Source: Salinisphaera sp.
Lineage (GTDB): Bacteria; Pseudomonadota; Gammaproteobacteria; Nevskiales; Salinisphaeraceae
DNA: 37,736 nucleotides
Assembly (NCBI GenBank): GCA_027858915.1
Contig: JAQIBT010000090.1
Span: forward strand, 1 to 37,736
Reading direction: 5' to 3'
Below, in pieces: positions 34,706-37,736 of this stretch; the first letter of the stretch is position 1, and each line of letters begins with the position of its first letter. Made by a program: the position numbers and the translations under genes. The notes below the pieces were generated by a model that did not search any database, was not told the origin of the DNA, and saw only the letters and a program-made list of their open reading frames with translations.

Positions 34706-35605
34706 TTACTCTGTATCGCTCGTTGTCGCATACGCGATCGTGCGGATTGTCACAATTCCCACGGTGAATCCTGCGGAATCCTCAACTGCTCGTTCTTTTA
34801 GCGTAACAAGTACGCCGGCGTTATCGAACGCGTGCGTCGCTGTTAGCCGCTCATTGAGATGTTGAAAATCGTCGATTCCTATGTAGGCACTACCGATCAG
34901 CAAAGCCAGTACGCCTTGAGCCCGCCAATCCGCCGAATAAATGCCCGTGGCATCGTTGATGACGTCCTGAATATCTTTCAGGCAGGCGCCATGCACGACG
35001 TGGCAATGTGCGATGCCCTCAATATCGAGAACCCGACGGATGTCCGCAAAGTCCGTCCCGATCATCCCGTGCCTGATAGTCGATGAAAGAAGTATCTCCA
35101 AGGCATTGTCAGCGGCTTTGAAATCATTACCCTCTCCGTGAGAATCGGCGCCTGGGAAAAGGGTGATATATGAACTCAACGTTGGACGAAGGGCTGTGAG
35201 TCGATCGGCATCGGCGGCATCCAGAACAACCGCGACCGTGGCTGGTCCAAAAGGCCCGAGCGCAGAAATTGCCGCCAACTCGCTCGCATGCCCAATCGCT
35301 ATGACCAGGTCCGGCCAAACGTTCGGATGATTAGGCGGGTCGACAAAGCGAAAGTCGGCTTCCCGATAGTCCCGGGCGAATCGCGTTAGCACAGCCTGCG
35401 CATCGGCGCCCAGTGCAAGCACCTGCACTCCGACGCACCCGCTTTCCGGTGTGAGTATTTCGTGAATACCGGATTTCTCAGAAAATTCGGCGCGGCGGCG
35501 AACCTCATCGTCGTCGTAGTAGTAACTGGATGTGGCGGCTGGTGTACCGACTCGAATGGCCTTTACCCAGACGGATCGCACGACAGGGGAAGAGGTGGTT
35601 ATCAT
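34706..35605 (-). CDS. FtsZ/tubulin-fold protein with degenerate nucleotide site
   Basis: This 299-residue protein has a second half that follows the order of FtsZ: a helix AADNALEILLSSTIRHGM, the T7-loop region IGTDFADIRRVLD, then GVLALLIGSAYIGIDDFQHL and AGVLVTLKERAVEDSAGFTVGIVTI, the C-terminal beta domain. In the T7 loop both Asp residues (185, 188) are kept, but the Asn is replaced by Gly183. The N-terminal half is short: where FtsZ has GGGGNA there is LGADAQAV (about 65-72), and where it has GGGTGTG there is IGHASEL (104-110). GTP binding is therefore doubtful. The first 55 residues (with YYYDDDEVRRR) match nothing I know. It stands alone, with no partner on its strand. It is clearly not the cell-division FtsZ. 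Confidence 0.7.
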   Translation of the reverse strand: MITTSSPVVRSVWVKAIRVGTPAATSSYYYDDDEVRRRAEFSEKSGIHEILTPESGCVGVQVLALGADAQAVLTRFARDYREADFRFVDPPNHPNVWPDLVIAIGHASELAAISALGPFGPATVAVVLDAADADRLTALRPTLSSYITLFPGADSHGEGNDFKAADNALEILLSSTIRHGMIGTDFADIRRVLDIEGIAHCHVVHGACLKDIQDVINDATGIYSADWRAQGVLALLIGSAYIGIDDFQHLNERLTATHAFDNAGVLVTLKERAVEDSAGFTVGIVTIRTIAYATTSDTE

Positions 35606-35754
35606 CAGATCTTAGGTCTCGCTGGTTTGGATCAGGTTCGGTTCCGACAATACGATGAACTATCTCGGGTCGCTATTCTTACAGTGCCGAGGAATCATCG
35701 TGATCCAGCTGCTGACGAGGCACGCGCCGCAGGTATCTTCGCGGTATTGGTCTC

Positions 35755-35995
35755 TTGACCTGCTCACCAGTGGCGATTATCAGCGTCTGCTGAAGACCAC
35801 AGCACGCTCACCTGCTCGATGAGCGCCGTCGGTCATTGCGGTGATAACGCGGGTTGCGAATGCCTTTTCGGCATGCTCAAGCGAGGGCGTGTCCATCACG
35901 TCAGATATCGCACGATGGATGTCGCTAAGTCGGACCTAGTTTGACTACATTGAGCGATTCCATAATCCTAGAATGCGGCGGCGCGTCGTTAAGCA
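35755..35995 (+). mobile_element. IS3-family transposase (orfB) remnant
   Basis: Three frames together give the C-terminus of an IS3-type DDE transposase: LLTSGDYQRLL, then DHSTLTCSMSAVGHCGDNAG followed by LFGMLKRGRVHHVRYRT, then FDYIERFHNPRMRRR. The final catalytic Glu of the DDE triad is replaced: the usual NAxxESFF appears as NAGCECLF. At least two frameshifts and the missing 5' portion show it is dead. No terminal inverted repeats could be identified. It fills most of the 461-bp gap between the FtsZ-like and Mrr-like genes. Confidence 0.75.
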
Positions 35996-36035
35996 GACTC
36001 TGCTGTTTTCAGACTTTTACAATCCGTCCTTTAGA

Positions 36036-36052
36036 ACGGGGTAGAACCCCGT
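36036..36052 (+). promoter_or_regulatory. Hairpin just before the Mrr-like start
   Basis: A perfect 6-bp stem (ACGGGG / CCCCGT, 5-base loop) ends five bases before the GGAG ribosome-binding site of the gene starting at 36067. It could hinder translation initiation or end a transcript from the IS remnant. No promoter is clear. Confidence 0.4.
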
Positions 36053-36066
36053 GAGTTGGAGTAAAA

Positions 36067-37099
36067 ATGAAAGTATGGTTAGTTCGCGGAGGAAAGCACG
36101 GCGAAACCGAGGCACTTAGCCTTGATAATGGTGAGGCTGCGATAGGCTTTAGTGAGGTAGCAGGCGTCGGCCATGCTGGCTCTCGTGAAGATATCGCTAA
36201 AATGATTCGCTCCAACGATGCCGGGGCGCTGGATGGCGCTATCATCAACCGCTCTGCTCAGTTGTACGCCTTCGCTCATCGGATTGAAAAGGGCGACCTT
36301 ATCGTCATGCCGTTGAAAGGTAAGTCCAAGATCGCAATCGGCATTGCGGAAGCGGGCTACAAATACTTACCTGAGCGCCCCGAAGGTAAGCACTCCATAC
36401 AAGTGACTTGGAACGCTCCGGACGTTCCTCGTTCTTCTTTCAAGCAAGATTTGCTTCATTCGTTTGGCGCCTTCATGACGGTGTGCCAGATTAAGCGCAA
36501 TAACGCGCTTGCCCGCATCGAAACTGTGATGAAAGGCAAAGTTGACCCCGGTGATTCAACACTGGAAGTCGAACCGTCAGACGACAGCCAAGGGGCCATA
36601 ACGGGCACTGATCTAGAAGCTGCCATCAGCGACCAGATTAGCCGCCACATCCAGTCGCATTTTTCGGGGCACGGGTTGGCGCGATTGCTCGCAGCAATAC
36701 TCTCGGCCGACGGTTATAACACTAAGGTTTCGCCGCCCGGCCCGGATGGCGGTGTAGATATTCTGGCCGGGAAGGGATTTTTTGGGCCTTGATAGTCCAA
36801 AACTGGTAGTCCAAGTTAAATCTGGGACGGCGTCTTCGGATGTCGCCGTATATCGCAATTTGCAAGGCGCAATGCAGAGTTACAGTGCGGAGTTAGGTTT
36901 GCTTGTTTCGTGGGGTGGCTTTACCAAAAGTGCAGAATCTGAGGCGCGTACCAAGCATTTCCAGATTCGGCTATGGGATCAGTCCGATGTACTGTCAGCG
37001 TTGTTCCGGACTTACGATCGTTTCCCCGAGGAGATGAAAGCCGAGCTTCCTCTGACTCGCTCTTGGCTTTTAGTTCAGGCCGACGCGGAATCTGGATAG
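36067..37099 (+). pseudogene. Mrr-family restriction endonuclease, frameshifted
   Basis: The first frame (36067-36792) gives an N-terminal domain (MKVWLVRGGKHGETEALSL, GDLIVMPLKGKSKIAIG) and the start of an Mrr-type catalytic domain ending GPDGGVDILAGKGFFG, with the active-site Asp231. It then hits TGA. The frame one base further on continues GLDSPKLVVQVKSGTAS with the Gln-x-Lys half of the active site and runs to 37099. The shift falls on six Ts followed by three Gs (36778-36786); removing one base restores a protein of about 344 residues, a normal size for these type IV-like enzymes that cut modified DNA. It may be a true mutation, a phase-variable tract, or a sequencing error. Confidence 0.8.
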
Positions 37100-37248
37100 C
37101 GTCTTATGAGATGTGTCGTTGGTGCGCGAATATTCGGATACGGGCGGCGGCCGGCAGCTATTCACGGACTTACCCGCTTCCGATAGGGCTCAGTTCGCCT
37201 GTCGGCGGTCAGTGTTTTCTGCAATGACTTTTTTGAGCGCGTTGAGTT

Positions 37249-37583
37249 TCATTGCGGGCGTTGTTGTATGCACTTTAGGTCCACTTTAGGATGACAATTG
37301 CTGCAAAGCATGGCGAAGTCTTCGGGGCGCGTATCGGAAGACCCCTCGCGGCCATAATGGCAGGATCGACACTGTGATGGGCCTCGATATATCTATAGTC
37401 GCATGCGCCGCACATCTCCCCAAATTCGATATGGCAAGCTTGGCACGGCCACCGGCCGCTGTGTCTTTTGCCATATGCGGGATAACCCCTTAAATATGAC
37501 AGAGCCAAACTTATCGCCGATGTTCCATCGCTTGGCGCTGTGCTTAAGCGTACTTGATTATGCAGTGCGCCGTGCAAAGGCAC
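37249..37583 (-). pseudogene. HNH-type endonuclease-like ORF, frameshifted
   Basis: One minus-strand frame reads CQACHIEFGEMCGACDYRY then IEAHHSVDP, the Cys pairs and His-His of an HNH domain. The matching C-terminal part, EDFAMLCSNCHPKVDL, ending at a TGA (37251-37249), lies in another frame after about position 37335. A single-base indel near 37325-37350 would join them. The N-terminal limit is uncertain (a GTG at 37583 opens the frame). It converges on the Mrr-like gene. No gene is seen between 37584 and the window end. Confidence 0.5.
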
Positions 37584-37736
37584 GGTTTCTCAGTGGGTTA
37601 AATTCCGGCTCTTGTGTAGTTGCTTGAGGTAATCATCCTGCGGCGGGATAGAGGGATAAGGGAGGTTCAAGGACAGCGGTCTGTCGAATTTTCAGTTTAA
37701 AGTACGCTTGATCGAGGAGCCCTCGGGCCCGTTTTC

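Overview
The window reads as the chromosome of a free-living, probably marine or halophilic gammaproteobacterium. This is inferred from UbiK, MtgA, Rep, ComM, two GlnK/AmtB pairs and a DMSP-catabolism cluster. The combination recalls Salinisphaera- or Halomonas-like genomes, but nothing here fixes the genus. Base composition is GC-rich up to about 32.4 kb and looks visibly more mixed after the tRNA-Arg gene.

Left part (0-14.3 kb): a polar amino-acid ABC importer (167-2583, minus), a PsiE-like membrane protein, then the centrepiece. This is a complete DddD-type dimethylsulfoniopropionate (DMSP) cluster: dddR (LysR regulator, minus) divergent from dddC-dddT-dddD-dddB (4551-11757). Import by DddT, cleavage by DddD to DMS plus a 3-hydroxypropionyl product, oxidation by DddB and CoA-acylating decarboxylation by DddC form a full route from DMSP to acetyl-CoA. 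Two 17-bp palindromes with LysR-type T-N11-A symmetry lie before dddR/dddC and before dddT. Next to it is a decayed glutarate-type locus: an intact CaiB-family CoA-transferase, a gcdH tail with an internal deletion, and a dicarboxylate symporter lacking its start.

Middle part (14.4-32.3 kb): housekeeping and envelope genes. They are phzF/DUF423/TRIC-channel (minus), ppk1, a SYLF protein overlapping mtgA, and a yheT-like hydrolase/GT2 glycosyltransferase/phospholipase-D operon. A scar of a deleted fetA-fetB transporter follows. Then comes a mirror-symmetric nitrogen block, glnK-amtB-amtB-glnK, with a sigma-54 promoter in front of the first gene, and finally ubiK, comM and rep. ppk1 and rep share a near-identical 48-bp upstream element.

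Right part (32.4-37.7 kb): a tRNA-Arg(CCG) gene marks the edge of what looks like a genomic island. It holds a two-repeat type I-E CRISPR remnant without cas genes and a two-gene operon of an unknown protein plus a PD-(D/E)XK-like nuclease. It also holds an FtsZ-like protein whose nucleotide-binding motifs are degenerate, an IS3-family transposase remnant, a frameshifted Mrr-type restriction endonuclease and a frameshifted HNH-type ORF. The FtsZ-like gene and the nuclease pair are the least explained parts of the window.
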